Position numbers and translations under genes: made by a program
Shown here: piece by piece, positions 46,008 to 57,435 of the stretch
Layout: each line of letters starts with the position of its first letter
How positions within the stretch are numbered: the first letter of the stretch is position 1
Notes under the pieces: model-generated
What the model saw: the letters and a program-made list of their open reading frames with translations, nothing else
What the model was told of the DNA's origin: nothing
The model's database searches: none
Assembly: GCF_016056295.1 (NCBI RefSeq)
Contig: NZ_JAECZB010000105.1
Span: 1-64,000, forward strand
Length of the DNA stretch: 64,000 nt
Direction: 5' to 3'
Origin: Atlanticothrix silvestris CENA357
GTDB lineage: Bacteria; Cyanobacteriota; Cyanobacteriia; Cyanobacteriales; Nostocaceae

Positions 46008-46348
46008 ACTTATCCTGGAACACAAGGATTGCTGGACAAAATACGGCTTAAAACTTTTTTTCTCTTGTTACACTGAATTTACCTCAACTAAAGATACACT
46101 TTTCCTGGAGAGTTTATTAAATATCGCTACAATAATTTGATTTTAAAAAACATTTGCTAACCACCTATTAAGAGAACGGCTAGCTATGATTATCAATGGG
46201 ACTCCAGAAATAGCTAGCAAAAGTACGTCAGGTGAAATTCATATAAACCATTGCCTCAAGGGGGGCAAACCCCAAGTATTACCTGAAAGTACCTTCAAGC
46301 AGATATTAAGGTGCAAAAAACAGAACAATTTTTATTAAGGATAAGGCT

Positions 46349-49300
46349 ATGGCGACTGAACAGTTAACTAAAGACAGCGACAATTTAGATTTAAATCAGC
46401 TATTAAAAACGTTGAGTGCTGTCAAACGAGGTGACTTTTCTGCTCGGATGCCCATAGACCAAACTGGTATGGCTGGAAAAATAGCCGATACCATCAATGA
46501 TATTATTGACCAAAATGAATGCATGGCCGCAGAACTACAACGAATTGGTAATGTAGTTGGCAAAGAAGGCAAAATCAGTGAACGTGCTTCTCTTGGTGAT
46601 GTGCGCGGTTCTTGGTTAGATTGTGTAAATTTTGTCAATACTCTCATTACAGATTTAGTACAACCAACAGCGGAAACAGCACGTGTGATTCGAGCTGTAG
46701 CTAATGGCGACTTATCCCAAACCATTGCCCCAGAAATTGAAGGCAGACCCCTCAAAGGTGAATTCTTGCAAACTGCCCAAATGGTTAACACGATGGTTGG
46801 TCAACTTAATTCCTTTGCTAGTGAAGTAACACGGGTTGCTTGTGAAGTGGGAACCGAAGGAAAATTAGGTGTGCAAGCCGAAGTCCAAGGCGTTGCAGGC
46901 ACTTGGAAAGATTTGACTGATAATGTTAACTTGATGGCAGGGAACTTAACGGCACAATTACGCAACATTGCCGAAGTGACGACTGCAGTAGCGAATGGCG
47001 ACCTCTCGAAGAAAATTACTGTCGATGTCAAAGGCGAAATTTTAGAGTTGAAAAACACCGTTAACATTATGGTGGATCAGCTCAATTCTTTTGTAAGTGA
47101 AGTGACACGGGTTGCTTGTGAAGTGGGAACCGAAGGAAAATTAGGTGTGCAAGCCGAAGTCCAAGGCGTTGCAGGCACTTGGAAAGATTTGACTGATAAT
47201 GTTAACTTGATGGCAGGGAACTTAACGGCACAATTACGCAACATTGCCGAAGTGACTACAGCGGTAGCAAATGGCGACCTCTCGAAGAAAATTACTGTCG
47301 ATGTCAAAGGTGAAATTTTAGAGTTGAAAAACACCGTTAACATTATGGTGGATCAACTTAATTCTTTTGCTAGTGAAGTAACGCGGGTTGCCCGTGAGGT
47401 AGGTGCAGAAGGTAAACTGGGTGGTCAAGCTCAAGTACAAGGCGTTGGTGGCACTTGGAAAGATTTGACTGACAGTGTAAATTTCATGGCGGGTAGCTTG
47501 ACAGCACAGGTACGCAACATTGCCGAAGTGACAACTGCTGTAGCAAACGGCGACCTTTCTAAAAAAATTACTGTCGATGTCAAAGGCGAAATTTTAGAGT
47601 TGAAGAATACCATAAACACGATGGTGGATCAACTCAATTCTTTTGCTAGTGAAGTGACGCGGGTTGCCCGTGAGGTGGGAACCGAAGGAAAATTAGGTGT
47701 GCAAGCTGAAGTCCCAGGAGTCGCTGGGACTTGGAAGGACTTGACCGATAATGTCAACTTGATGGCTGGCAGCTTGACGGCACAAGTACGCAACATCGCT
47801 GAAGTCACAACAGCGATCGCAACTGGCGACCTTTCTAAGAAAATTACTGTCGATGTTAAAGGCGAAATTTTGGAGTTGAAAAACACCATCAATATTATGG
47901 TGGATCAACTAAGTTCCTTTGCCAGTGAAGTAACGCGGGTAGCCCGTGAGGTAGGCAGTGAAGGAAAATTAGGTGTACAAGCAGATGTGAAAGGGGTTGC
48001 TGGTACGTGGAAAGATTTAACAGATAGTGTAAACTTCATGGCGGGCAGTTTAACTGCACAGGTGCGGAATATTGCCGAAGTGACGACAGCTGTAGCAAAT
48101 GGCGACCTTTCTAAAAAAATTACTGTTGATGTCAAAGGCGAAATTTTAGAGTTGAAAAATACCATCAATATCATGGTAGATCAACTCAACTCCTTTGCAG
48201 GTGAAGTGACGCGGGTGGCTCGTGAGGTGGGTGCAGAAGGAAAGTTGGGTGTACAAGCAGAAGTTAGAGGTGTTGCTGGTACTTGGAAAGATTTGACTGA
48301 TTCAGTTAACTTCATGGCAGGTAGCTTGACGGCACAGGTGCGGAACATTGCCGAGGTGACAACAGCAGTAGCAACTGGCGACCTTTCTAAGAAAATTACC
48401 GTCGATGTCAAAGGCGAAATTTTAGAGTTGAAGAACACTATTAACACAATGGTAGATCAACTCAGTTCCTTTGCTAGTGAAGTCACACGCGTCGCCAGGG
48501 AAGTGGGAACTGAAGGAAAGTTGGGTGTACAAGCTGAAGTCCCAGGTGTTGCAGGTACTTGGAAAGACTTGACCGACAGCGTAAACTTCATGGCAGGAAG
48601 TTTAACGGCACAGGTGCGGAACATCGCCGACGTGACAACTGCGATCGCTAACGGTGATTTATCTAAGAAAATTACTGTACAAGTAAAAGGCGAAATCTTA
48701 GAGTTGAAGAACACCATCAACATCATGGTGGATCAACTTAACTCTTTTGCCAGTGAAGTCACACGGGTGGCACGTGAAGTGGGTAGCGAAGGCAAGTTGG
48801 GTGTACAAGCGGATGTACGCGGTGTAGCTGGAACTTGGAAAGATTTAACCGACTCGGTTAACTTTATGGCAGGAAGCTTAACCGCACAAGTTAGAAATAT
48901 TGCGACAGTCACAACAGCCGTAGCGACAGGCGACCTTTCTAAGAAAATTACTGTACAAGTAAAAGGCGAAATCTTAGAGTTGAAGAACACCATCAACACG
49001 ATGGTAGATCAGCTGAACTCTTTTGCCAGTGAAGTAACGCGGGTGGCGCGTGAAGTGGGAACTGAAGGTAAGTTGGGTGTGCAAGCCGAAGTCAGAGGTG
49101 TTGCCGGCACATGGAAAGACCTGACTGATAGCGTAAATTCAATGGCAGGAAGCTTAACTTCACAGGTGCGGAACATTGCCGAAGTGACGACGGCGGTGGC
49201 AAATGGCGACTTATCCAAAAAAATCACTGTCGATGTCAAAGGTGAAATTCTCGAACTCAAGAACACCATTAACACAATGGTAGATCAACTCAATTCCTTT

Positions 49301-52300
49301 GCTGGTGAAGTGACGCGAGTTGCCAGAGAAGTGGGAACCGAAGGTAAGTTGGGCGTGCAAGCTTATGTCAGGGATGTTGCCGGTACTTGGAAAGATTTGA
49401 CCGATAACTTTAACTTAATGGCAGGTAACTTAACGGCACAATTGCGAAATATTGCCGAAGTTACGAAAGCAGTGGCAAATGGCGACTTATCCAAGAAAAT
49501 TACCGTTGATGTCAAAGGTGAAATTCTCGAACTCAAGAACACCATTAACACAATGGTGGATCAATTGAGTTCTTTTGCCAGCGAAGTAACGCGGGTTGCT
49601 AGGGAAGTGGGAACCGAAGGTAAACTCGGTGGACAAGCTGAAGTCCAAGGTGTTGCAGGTACTTGGAAAGACTTAACTGATAATGTGAACTCAATGGCGA
49701 ATAATTTAACCGCCCAAGTTCGAGGCATTGCCAAAGTCGTGACAGCAGTTGCTAATGGGGACTTGAAGCGAAAATTGATGCTGGATGCCAAGGGAGAAAT
49801 TGAAACTTTGGCAGAAACAATTAACGAGATGATTGATACCCTAGCGACATTTGCCAACCAAGTCACGACTGTAGCGCGGGAAGTGGGTATTGAAGGGAAG
49901 TTGGGTGGACAAGCAAAAGTACCAGGGGCGGCAGGAACTTGGCGAGATTTGACAGATAATGTCAATGAATTAGCTGCTACTTTAACTACACAGTTAAGAG
50001 CGATCGCAGAAGTTGCAACAGCAGTTACGAAAGGCGACTTAACTCGTTCCATTGCCGTCGATGCCGAAGGTGAAGTTGCCATCCTCAAAGACAACATCAA
50101 CCAGATGATTGGCAATTTGCGCGAGACAACGCAGAAAAATACAGAACAAGACTGGTTAAAAACTAACCTCGCCAAGTTTACCAGAATGTTGCAAGGTCAG
50201 CGAGACTTAGAAACTGTATCCAAACTGATCCTCTCAGAACTAGCACCATTGGTAGGAGCGCAACATGGTGTATTTTACTTGATGGACGGTGCGGAAAACA
50301 TTGCATATTTGAAATTAATTAGTAGCTATGCTTACCGCGAACGCAAGCATTTGGGTAATCGCTTCTACTTGGGCGAAGGTTTAGTGGGACAATGCGCTTT
50401 AGAAAAAGAGCGAATTCTGTTAACAGAAGTACCGAGCGATTATATCAAGATTAGCTCTGGTTTAGGAGAAGCAACTCCGCTGAATGCCGTGGTGTTACCT
50501 GTGCTATTTGAAGGGCAAGTAACGGCGGTAATTGAATTAGCTTCTTTCCGCCACTTTAGTGAAATTCATTTAACATTCTTTGACCAGCTTACCGAAAGCA
50601 TTGCGATCGTTCTCAACACGATCGCCGCTTCGATGCGGACTGAAGAATTGCTCAAACAGTCACAATCTTTAGCTGAAGAACTGCAAACCCAGCAAAACGA
50701 ACTCAGAGAAACTAACAAACGTCTAGAACAACAAGCCCAATCGCTCAAAACTTCAGAAGATTTACTCAAAGGACAGCAAGAAGAATTACAACAAACTAAC
50801 ACCGAGTTAGAAGAAAAAGCAGAAATGTTGGCACTGCAAAAGAAAGAAGTAGAGCGCAAAAATCGTGAAATTGAACAAGCAAGACGGTCTTTGGAAGAAA
50901 AAGCTGAACAACTAGCCCTTTCATCGAAATATAAGTCTGAATTTCTTGCCAATATGTCCCATGAACTACGGACACCGCTTAATAGTTTATTGATTTTAGC
51001 CAAATTATTGACGGATAACGTCAACGGCAATTTGACTACTAAACAAGTCGAATATAGCCAAACAATTTACTCAGCAGGTAACGACCTTTTGGCATTGATC
51101 AATGACATTTTGGATCTCGCCAAAATTGAATCTGGAACTATGTCAATTGACATGAATCAGATGGTATTAGTAGAGTTAAGCGAGCAAATTGAACGCACTT
51201 TTGGGCAAATAGCTCACAACAAAGGACTTGCTTTCACAGTTGACTTAGCTCCCGAATTACCCAGAACAATATATACTGATGCGAAACGCTTACAACAGGT
51301 GCTGAAAAATTTACTTTCCAACGCTTTTAAGTTTACAGAGCGTGGAGAAATACGCTTGCATATTCAAGTAGCTAAGCAAGGATGGAGCCCCAATCAAGAA
51401 ACTTTGAATCGCGCCCAGACAGTGATTGCCTTTGCAGTCATTGATACAGGTATTGGTATTGCTCCCGAAAAGCAGAAAGTTATTTTTGAAGCCTTCCAGC
51501 AAGCTGATGGCACTACTAGTCGTAAATATGGCGGAACAGGTTTGGGCTTGTCAATCAGCCGCGAAATCGCCCATCTTTTCGGTGGCGAAATTACACTTGT
51601 CAGCACCCCAGAGCAAGGTAGCACCTTCACATTGTACCTACCGCAATTAAGTCCTGAATCAACAATCCTTAATGCTGAGTCTACATCCCCAACACTCAGA
51701 CCTCACTACTCAACACTTAGCAATCTTAACTCAGCGCTTCTTAATGACGATCGCGCTGATATCCAAAATGGCGATCGCGTGTTGTTAATTGTCGAAGATG
51801 ATATTAACTTTGCACGTATCCTAATAGAGATGGCGCACCAGCAGGCATTCAAAGTTATAGCTGCTCAAAACGGTGTTGCAGGTTTAGCGTTAGCACAGCA
51901 ATTTCACCCTTCAGCAATTTTGCTGGATATCAGAATGCCTGAAATGGATGGTTGGACAGTGTTAGATCGCCTCAAACATAACCCGAATACGCGTCACATT
52001 CCTGTACATATCATGACAGTTGAAGAAGGACGACAACGCGGTTTACAACTAGGAGCGATCGCATATCTGCAAAAACCATTAACTAGTGAAACAATATCCG
52101 AAGCATTGACAAAAATTAAAGGTTTTGTTGAGCGTCAGGTGAAGAATTTGTTGATAGTTGAAGATGATGATATGCAACGGCTGAGTCTTGTAGAATTGAT
52201 TGGTAACAGCGATGTTGCTACTACTGCCGTAGGAACTGGTGCAGCAGCCCTGGAAGCGATTCGCACCCAGCATTTTGATTGCCTTGTTCTCGATTTAGGG

Positions 52301-52945
52301 CTACCAGATATGACTGGGTTTGAACTAATCGAGTATATTAAGCTTGAACCAAATGGTGAAGCATTGCCAATCATTGTCTACACTGGCAGAGAAATTAGCA
52401 AAGCTCAAGAAACTGAACTCAGACGCATAGCCGAGACAATCATCGTCAAAGACGTGCGATCGCCTGAGCGATTGCTTGATGAAACAGCTTTATTTTTACA
52501 CCGAGTCCAAGCAAATCTACCTGCAACCAAACGCCAAATACTAGAACAGCTGCATTCACAAGACCACTTCCTTGTAGGGAAAAAAGTATTAATTGTAGAC
52601 GACGATATGCGTAATATCTTTGCCCTGACAAGTATGTTAGAGCAATATCAAATGCAGGTGTCGTATGCTGAAAACGGCAGAGATGGAATTGTTTCCTTAG
52701 AAAATACACCAGATATTGATATTGTTTTAATGGATGTAATGATGCCCGAAATGGACGGTTACGAAACAACACGCCTAATTCGCCAGAACGAGCAATTTAA
52801 AACTTTGCCGATTATTGCATTGACTGCTAAAGCCATGCAAGGCGATCGCGAGAAATGTATCGAAGCAGGTGCATCAGATTACATTACCAAACCCGTAGAT
52901 ACTGAACAGTTGCTTTCACTCTTACGTGTTTGGCTGTATCGGTAA
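46349..52945 (+). CDS. Giant soluble poly-HAMP hybrid histidine kinase (HAMP repeats, GAF, HisKA, HATPase, three REC)
   Basis: 2198 residues, no membrane segment. Residues 1-150 are a divergent HAMP-like start. Residues 153-1256 are twelve 92-residue repeats, each with '[10 protein letters not shown]-x-EGKLG', 'GTWKDLTD-x-VN', '[10 protein letters not shown]-x-GDLSKKI' and '[12 protein letters not shown]'. A GAF domain (about 1270-1430) and a long coiled coil (1430-1530) follow. HisKA has H1538 ([11 protein letters not shown]), then HATPase_c to about 1770 ('GTGLGLSIS'). Three RECs (about 1810-1925, 1933-2050, 2079-2195) have phosphoacceptors in '[11 protein letters not shown]', '[11 protein letters not shown]' and '[11 protein letters not shown]'. 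The layout recalls fungal group III (Nik1/Os-1) osmosensing kinases, so osmotic or mechanical sensing is plausible but unproven. Confidence 0.93.
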   Translation: MATEQLTKDSDNLDLNQLLKTLSAVKRGDFSARMPIDQTGMAGKIADTINDIIDQNECMAAELQRIGNVVGKEGKISERASLGDVRGSWLDCVNFVNTLITDLVQPTAETARVIRAVANGDLSQTIAPEIEGRPLKGEFLQTAQMVNTMVGQLNSFASEVTRVACEVGTEGKLGVQAEVQGVAGTWKDLTDNVNLMAGNLTAQLRNIAEVTTAVANGDLSKKITVDVKGEILELKNTVNIMVDQLNSFVSEVTRVACEVGTEGKLGVQAEVQGVAGTWKDLTDNVNLMAGNLTAQLRNIAEVTTAVANGDLSKKITVDVKGEILELKNTVNIMVDQLNSFASEVTRVAREVGAEGKLGGQAQVQGVGGTWKDLTDSVNFMAGSLTAQVRNIAEVTTAVANGDLSKKITVDVKGEILELKNTINTMVDQLNSFASEVTRVAREVGTEGKLGVQAEVPGVAGTWKDLTDNVNLMAGSLTAQVRNIAEVTTAIATGDLSKKITVDVKGEILELKNTINIMVDQLSSFASEVTRVAREVGSEGKLGVQADVKGVAGTWKDLTDSVNFMAGSLTAQVRNIAEVTTAVANGDLSKKITVDVKGEILELKNTINIMVDQLNSFAGEVTRVAREVGAEGKLGVQAEVRGVAGTWKDLTDSVNFMAGSLTAQVRNIAEVTTAVATGDLSKKITVDVKGEILELKNTINTMVDQLSSFASEVTRVAREVGTEGKLGVQAEVPGVAGTWKDLTDSVNFMAGSLTAQVRNIADVTTAIANGDLSKKITVQVKGEILELKNTINIMVDQLNSFASEVTRVAREVGSEGKLGVQADVRGVAGTWKDLTDSVNFMAGSLTAQVRNIATVTTAVATGDLSKKITVQVKGEILELKNTINTMVDQLNSFASEVTRVAREVGTEGKLGVQAEVRGVAGTWKDLTDSVNSMAGSLTSQVRNIAEVTTAVANGDLSKKITVDVKGEILELKNTINTMVDQLNSFAGEVTRVAREVGTEGKLGVQAYVRDVAGTWKDLTDNFNLMAGNLTAQLRNIAEVTKAVANGDLSKKITVDVKGEILELKNTINTMVDQLSSFASEVTRVAREVGTEGKLGGQAEVQGVAGTWKDLTDNVNSMANNLTAQVRGIAKVVTAVANGDLKRKLMLDAKGEIETLAETINEMIDTLATFANQVTTVAREVGIEGKLGGQAKVPGAAGTWRDLTDNVNELAATLTTQLRAIAEVATAVTKGDLTRSIAVDAEGEVAILKDNINQMIGNLRETTQKNTEQDWLKTNLAKFTRMLQGQRDLETVSKLILSELAPLVGAQHGVFYLMDGAENIAYLKLISSYAYRERKHLGNRFYLGEGLVGQCALEKERILLTEVPSDYIKISSGLGEATPLNAVVLPVLFEGQVTAVIELASFRHFSEIHLTFFDQLTESIAIVLNTIAASMRTEELLKQSQSLAEELQTQQNELRETNKRLEQQAQSLKTSEDLLKGQQEELQQTNTELEEKAEMLALQKKEVERKNREIEQARRSLEEKAEQLALSSKYKSEFLANMSHELRTPLNSLLILAKLLTDNVNGNLTTKQVEYSQTIYSAGNDLLALINDILDLAKIESGTMSIDMNQMVLVELSEQIERTFGQIAHNKGLAFTVDLAPELPRTIYTDAKRLQQVLKNLLSNAFKFTERGEIRLHIQVAKQGWSPNQETLNRAQTVIAFAVIDTGIGIAPEKQKVIFEAFQQADGTTSRKYGGTGLGLSISREIAHLFGGEITLVSTPEQGSTFTLYLPQLSPESTILNAESTSPTLRPHYSTLSNLNSALLNDDRADIQNGDRVLLIVEDDINFARILIEMAHQQAFKVIAAQNGVAGLALAQQFHPSAILLDIRMPEMDGWTVLDRLKHNPNTRHIPVHIMTVEEGRQRGLQLGAIAYLQKPLTSETISEALTKIKGFVERQVKNLLIVEDDDMQRLSLVELIGNSDVATTAVGTGAAALEAIRTQHFDCLVLDLGLPDMTGFELIEYIKLEPNGEALPIIVYTGREISKAQETELRRIAETIIVKDVRSPERLLDETALFLHRVQANLPATKRQILEQLHSQDHFLVGKKVLIVDDDMRNIFALTSMLEQYQMQVSYAENGRDGIVSLENTPDIDIVLMDVMMPEMDGYETTRLIRQNEQFKTLPIIALTAKAMQGDREKCIEAGASDYITKPVDTEQLLSLLRVWLYR
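46805..50116 (+). repeat. Twelve in-frame 276-bp tandem repeats encoding HAMP units
   Basis: Units begin at 46805, 47081, 47357, 47633, 47909, 48185, 48461, 48737, 49013, 49289, 49565 and 49841, with constant 276-bp spacing. Units 1 and 2 are identical over at least 152 bp (46829-46980 versus 47105-47256) and share 'VACEV' where the others have 'VAREV', so they are the most recent duplication. Units 11 and especially 12 diverge towards the kinase core. Confidence 0.95.
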
Positions 52946-52978
52946 GGAAAGAATGAAACAAAACCAGCAGTTTGCCGA

Positions 52979-53007
52979 AGCAGCCAGCGCAAAACGTGCT
53001 GGCTGCT
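52979..53007. terminator. Hairpin between convergent kinase and glycosyltransferase genes
   Basis: agcagccagc (52979-52988) / gctggctgct (52998-53007), 10-bp GC-rich stem, 9-nt loop, no T-run. The position between two stops suggests a transcript end for both. Confidence 0.5.
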
Positions 53008-53036
53008 CATAGCTGGGATTACTAACTGAAACTTAT

Positions 53037-54569
53037 TTAAAGGCTAGATGTACTTAGCACCTTTTGATCAGCTCCAAAGTAAAGTTCGCCCAATTCTTCC
53101 AAAAAAACATCGGTCTGCGATTCTGGATTACGAAAGTAGGGATGGATGGGAAGCAGTTCAGCACGAGGGCGGGTTTCTGGTGAAGACAGAATCTGCTCAA
53201 GCAAAGTCAGATAGTTTTCAGCTGTACATTCCCAAGTGTACGTCTTCAGCACTCGTTGCTGACCAGCTTGGGCAAAATACTCCCACTCCTGAGTATCACA
53301 TAGCAATCGCTCCAAACCCCGTGCAATATCAGCAGGATCTTCTGGGTCAACGAGTACGCCATATTCCTTATTTCCCTGTCGCAAGCTCTCGCTGGTACCA
53401 CCGTTTTTGGTTGCTACCACTGGTAAACCTGCAACTGCTGCTTCTAAGGGAGCAAGCCCAAAGGGTTCATAAAGTGCGGTCAGCGCAAATACTGAGTGGC
53501 GTTTAACCATAAACCGATAGGCTGCTGCCAGTGACTCTTGAGACTGATCTGACAAGCCAAAGGCACTGATTTTGCCCCACAAGTCATTTTCTTTGACCAC
53601 CTCCCGAATGGGGGCTAATACCTCTTCAGCTAAGTTGTCACTAGCTTCCTCTCGTAAAGGATCGTCTAGCCCTCCTGTAATTAGCATCAAGTTAGCTCGT
53701 TCCTGGAGTGTTGGACTCATTGCGAAGGCTTGCACTAGCCCTAATATATTTTTTTTAAGCTCTAATCGACTAGATGCTAAGATGACGGGCAAATCTCGAC
53801 GGGCTTCTGCAATGTCCCGTGCCAATCGCTCCTGAATCAACTCTTCGGTAGCTTCCTCATTTTCGGAACGTGCCTTTGCACCAAAAATCGAAAAATCTGC
53901 TCCCGGTGGAATCACTGCAAAGCGGTTGTCGTCGTCTACATCTACTGCACCACTATAGACTCGATGAGAATACTGCTCAAAGCGTTCTTGTCGTGTACTG
54001 GTGATATTAATAGCCGAGCGATTCATGCTCAGGCGTTCGGCTAAAATGCGATATTTAAAATGAAATTGATCATCTATTTCTGGCAGATTTTCTGGGTTGG
54101 CTTCTAGTTTGTCCATCTTTTGAGCGCCGAGAGAATGAGCAGTAAAGGTAAAAGGTATTCCTGTCTCCTCTTCAATCAGAACGCCACACAGTCCCCCATC
54201 GCCGTAGTGAGCAGTCATAGCATCGGGTGAGCCACCTTGTTGTTGATAAAATTTCAAGATGTTGGGAACCCAATCAGTAACCAGATAAGGCCACAATAAC
54301 TCTTTAGGTAAGAATTCTTTTGGCCCTGCTGGTAAGCGGATAATGCGGACGTTATTGACTCCTGGGTATGTCTCAAATGTTTCAGCAAACTCTGGCCATT
54401 CTGGGTCAATAATTTGACGGGTAAGAATATCAACTTTATGACCCATTTGAGCTATGGCTAGGGCGACTTGCTTAACATAGATCAGCTGACCCCCAAAATC
54501 TGGGTGTTTCGTGATATGACTATTGGCTGAATCAAAATTGCCTTGAGGGTTGAGAAATCCAATGTGCAT
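53037..54569 (-). CDS. GT4 glycosyltransferase, sucrose-/mannosylfructose-phosphate-synthase-like
   Basis: 510 residues. N-terminal 'HIGFLNPQGNFD' and 'HPDFGGQLIYVKQVALAIAQMGHKVDILTR', the start typical of sucrose-phosphate-synthase-type GT-B enzymes. 'AHYGDGGLCGVLI' and 'FTAHSLGAQKMDKL' (with the catalytic His) are present, then donor-site 'ASSRLELKKNILGLVQAF' and E-x7-E in 'YEPFGLAPLEAAVAGLPVVATKNGG'. Members transfer glucose or mannose from a nucleotide sugar to a fructose phosphate, giving compatible solutes. No phosphatase domain or gene is adjacent. Donor and acceptor are inferred from similarity only. Confidence 0.85.
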   Translation of the reverse strand: MHIGFLNPQGNFDSANSHITKHPDFGGQLIYVKQVALAIAQMGHKVDILTRQIIDPEWPEFAETFETYPGVNNVRIIRLPAGPKEFLPKELLWPYLVTDWVPNILKFYQQQGGSPDAMTAHYGDGGLCGVLIEEETGIPFTFTAHSLGAQKMDKLEANPENLPEIDDQFHFKYRILAERLSMNRSAINITSTRQERFEQYSHRVYSGAVDVDDDNRFAVIPPGADFSIFGAKARSENEEATEELIQERLARDIAEARRDLPVILASSRLELKKNILGLVQAFAMSPTLQERANLMLITGGLDDPLREEASDNLAEEVLAPIREVVKENDLWGKISAFGLSDQSQESLAAAYRFMVKRHSVFALTALYEPFGLAPLEAAVAGLPVVATKNGGTSESLRQGNKEYGVLVDPEDPADIARGLERLLCDTQEWEYFAQAGQQRVLKTYTWECTAENYLTLLEQILSSPETRPRAELLPIHPYFRNPESQTDVFLEELGELYFGADQKVLSTSSL

Positions 54570-54843
54570 CGCCCACTTCCTAATACAGGTTGATTTCTAT
54601 TAGAGATTTTTGCCTAAAGACGGCAGCATCAGAGCTTAGTGAGCTTGTTAAAACTCCCAAGGCTGAAAAACGCAGGCAGTCAGGCTGTATATAAATGCCA
54701 TCAAAAGCAAGCCAAAGGGCTTTTATTGCTTCCCTTTAACTTAAACCCAGTTAATTCGCGCATTTTCCTAATGCTTAAGTTACTCGCTACTGCGACTCAC
54801 GCACATATACCGGATGACATAAATGGTAAGGTGATATTTGTCC

Positions 54844-55241
54844 TTAAAATTCCACTTCTTCTCGCTCTTTTCCTGTAGTTCTAGTCTTATCCACACCTTT
54901 TGCTGCCCAACACATTGTATCAATGCTCTTAGCAAGTTGTTCAATAGTTGGTGCTTCAAATAAATTGCGTACAGTTACATCTATTTGAAATGTATCTCGG
55001 ATTCGGGAAATTAACTGAGTCGCTAGTAGAGAATGACCGCCCAATTCAAAGAAATTATCATGAACGCCTATCTGCTCTTTACCAGAACTTTAGCTTAAAT
55101 TTCTGTAAGTAACTCTTCAACTTGCGATCGCGGTGCCACATAATCATATCTATCGAAAGTTACTATATCTGTTCTAGGTAAAGCACGACGGTCTACTTTG
55201 CCATTCGGTGTTAATGGTATTGATTGAAGTAAAGGAATTTT
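54844..55241 (-). pseudogene. 3' remnant of an NRPS gene (A-domain end plus carrier domain)
   Basis: The reverse strand from 55241 reads KIPLLQSIPLTPNGKVDRRA, the conserved adenylation-domain end 'NGKVDRRALP', then 'YVAPRSQVEELLTEI' and stops at TAA 55097-55095. After a frameshift the second frame gives [20 protein letters not shown], the carrier-domain 4'-phosphopantetheine Ser site, and runs to a natural-looking end at 54844. Upstream modules are absent. Non-functional. Confidence 0.8.
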
Positions 55242-55379
55242 GAAACAGTCTCTGTAATTGTGTAGTTAGATCTGAATAGCTCTTTTATTTCCTCACACAA
55301 TTCTCACAAGACAAATTCACAATAGAAGCTGATGGCAATCAAAGTAAACCTCAGACCATTTTGGCTGGAGGTGAAAACA

Positions 55380-56585
55380 ATGAAATTTAATCTACTCAAA
55401 CCAAAACCTATTTTTTGGGTGAGTGTCTTTTCCTCTGTCATCTTTCTTTTCCCTCTTTCTGGCTTGGCTGTAACCGTACAAGAAGTTCCAAATCCCCGCA
55501 AAGAATATGGTGGTTGGGTAACTGATATGGCAGGAATCCTCAGCGACGAGACAGAAGCCCAAATTAATCAGATGATTTCTGAATTGGAGGCAAAAAAAGG
55601 CACGGAAATGGCGGTAGTAACTGTACCAAAAACAAGCCCTAGTGCATCACCGAAAAAATTTGCCACGGAATTGTTTAATTATTGGGGAATCGGTAAAAAA
55701 GGACAAGATAATGGCATATTATTGTTGATTTCCGTAGGCGATCGCCGCGTAGAAATTGAAACTGGTTATGGTGTAGAAGCGATTTTACCCGATGCCAAAG
55801 TAGGCAATATTATCGATACCCAAATCATCCCTCAGTTCAAAAAAGGAGATTTTGCAGGCGGTACGCTAGCAGGAACTAAAGCATTGATAGTAGTTCTCAA
55901 GCCTGATCAACTATCATCTGCAAATCAGGTAACACCTCCAAACACTCAAACAACCCCGAATAACACAGGTGGCAGGATGCTATGGGGAATTTTAGCTGGA
56001 GGTGGAATCTTAACACTGGCAGCCGGAAGCGCTGTTTACCTAACTCGTCCTCGGAAAATCTTCATTACACCAGAAGGGCACACTCGTAAGAGTGAAGGCA
56101 ATTACACTTTTTTGTGTGCAGATTGCCAACAGTTAATGAAACAAGTAGACGATTCCACAGTCCAATCCTATCTGAGCAAGCCAGAAATAGTAGCACAAAA
56201 ACTAGGCAGTGTTAAGTTTCAAGGTTGGAGATGTTCTAATTGCTCTGAAAAACAAACTGGTAATGGTTTCCACATTGTCGCCCAACAGTCCCATTCCTCC
56301 CGATTTCATCAATGTCCTCAATGTCAAGAATTGACGGTGACTCATAATGAAAAGACTGTTCAATCACCAACTCAATACACTTCTGGAAGGCGGCTAATTA
56401 CTGATGACTGTCACAGTTGTGATTACCATCATCAGCAAGAGGAAATAATTCCTCGTTTGCCTCCCCCTCCTCCGCCTCCTCCTCCCAGCAGTTCTTGGGG
56501 TAGTGGTGGTGGCTTCAGTGATGGTGGTGGTGGTAGCTTCGGCGGTGGCAGTAGCGGCGGTGGCGGTGCTGGTGGTAGTTGGTAA
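55380..56585 (+). CDS. TPM-domain membrane protein with zinc ribbons and Gly-rich tail
   Basis: 401 residues from ATG 55380, supported by GGAGGT 7-13 nt upstream; an earlier in-frame ATG at 55332 lacks a site. Signal peptide (about 14-34), then the TPM (DUF477) domain (about 40-170; 'GGWVTDMAGILSDETEAQINQ', 'GQDNGILLLISVGDRRVEIETGYGVE'). A membrane helix follows (about 205-225), then a region with CxxC pairs (CADCQQL, CSNCSEK, CPQCQEL, CHSCDY), a Pro run and a Gly/Ser-rich end. TPM proteins are linked to photosystem II repair (Psb32-like) or envelope functions. Forms a pair with LemA. Confidence 0.85.
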   Translation: MKFNLLKPKPIFWVSVFSSVIFLFPLSGLAVTVQEVPNPRKEYGGWVTDMAGILSDETEAQINQMISELEAKKGTEMAVVTVPKTSPSASPKKFATELFNYWGIGKKGQDNGILLLISVGDRRVEIETGYGVEAILPDAKVGNIIDTQIIPQFKKGDFAGGTLAGTKALIVVLKPDQLSSANQVTPPNTQTTPNNTGGRMLWGILAGGGILTLAAGSAVYLTRPRKIFITPEGHTRKSEGNYTFLCADCQQLMKQVDDSTVQSYLSKPEIVAQKLGSVKFQGWRCSNCSEKQTGNGFHIVAQQSHSSRFHQCPQCQELTVTHNEKTVQSPTQYTSGRRLITDDCHSCDYHHQQEEIIPRLPPPPPPPPPSSSWGSGGGFSDGGGGSFGGGSSGGGGAGGSW

Positions 56586-56593
56586 ATAATTTT

Positions 56594-57367
56594 ATGAACA
56601 ATCAAGATAAAAGAATTCCCGAAGATATTGCCCCAGAAGTATTAGAGTTAGCTTCGCGCTACTATGCCCATCGCACACAAAGTTATTCAACTTCTGAGTT
56701 AGTAGCCGCAGGGAAGGAAGTTGATATTCCTGCCGAATTTATTCAGCAAGCCATTCTGGATGTACAGGCAAAGCACAAACAACAGCAACAGCAACAACAG
56801 CGATTAACCCACCTGCGTCAAAGACTACTGATCGCGGCTGCCGGCGTGATAGCTGCATTGACTGTCTGGAGTACTTGGACTTACAACTCCATCCAAAACA
56901 GTAACTCCAGAGTAGAAGCAGCTTGGGCACAAGTAGAAAATCAACTCCAGCGACGTGCTGATTTGATCCCCAACCTTGTGAATGTTACCCAATCTTATGC
57001 CAAACAGGAAAAAGAGTTAGTTTCTTTATTAATGCGATCGCGCCAAGCTTATTTGCAGGCGACGACTCCCAATGAAAAGGTTGCTGCAACAGTGCAAGTC
57101 AATCAAGCAATTGACCGTTTCCGTGATTATGCCAGCCTCAATTCCCAATTACGATCAAGCCAACTATTTATCAATCTTCAATACGAACTCACGGGTACTG
57201 AAAATCGATTAGCTGTAGAAAGAATGCGTTATAACCAAGCAGTGCAAGCTTATAATCAAAAAATTCAAAGTTTTCCTAATATCTTGGTTGCTAATACTCT
57301 TGGGTTTGAGAAGAAAGAATTTTTCCAAGCTACAAATACTGATGTTCCCCAAATTCCTAGGGAATGA
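56594..57367 (+). CDS. lemA: LemA family protein with extra N-terminal domain
   Basis: 257 residues from ATG 56594; the in-frame TTG 56579 overlaps the previous gene. LemA proper begins at the membrane helix (about 77-96) with 'NSRVEAAWAQVENQLQRRADLIPNLVNV', the family signature, followed by a three-helix coiled bundle. An unusual about 55-residue N-terminal domain ('APEVLELASRYYAHRTQSYS', 'EVDIPAEFIQQAI') and a poly-Gln linker precede it. TPM and LemA genes are often adjacent; only 8 bp separate them here. Role in the envelope unknown. Confidence 0.87.
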   Translation: MNNQDKRIPEDIAPEVLELASRYYAHRTQSYSTSELVAAGKEVDIPAEFIQQAILDVQAKHKQQQQQQQRLTHLRQRLLIAAAGVIAALTVWSTWTYNSIQNSNSRVEAAWAQVENQLQRRADLIPNLVNVTQSYAKQEKELVSLLMRSRQAYLQATTPNEKVAATVQVNQAIDRFRDYASLNSQLRSSQLFINLQYELTGTENRLAVERMRYNQAVQAYNQKIQSFPNILVANTLGFEKKEFFQATNTDVPQIPRE

Positions 57368-57435
57368 AAGTAATAATAATAGCTATTACACAAAAAGCTT
57401 ACAACGCTGAGCCTTAATCCTTTCTTGCTCTGCGT

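Noticed and set aside
45913-46140. 75-codon plus-strand frame after the DUF4360 gene
   Set aside because: It runs straight through a perfect terminator hairpin (45971-45997), so it is not a gene.
46186-46338. 50-codon frame just before the poly-HAMP kinase
   Set aside because: No family, no hydrophobic or helical pattern, weak start context; more likely leader sequence.
46805-50116. Regular repeats that could be mistaken for a CRISPR array
   Set aside because: Period is 276 bp, fully coding and without spacers; no cas genes.
46801-50175. Series of reverse-strand frames of about 88 residues at regular spacing
   Set aside because: They are antisense shadows of the 276-bp HAMP repeats; all share the same composition and no ribosome site.
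54639-54878. 79-codon plus-strand frame
   Set aside because: Overlaps the NRPS remnant antisense and has no coding features.
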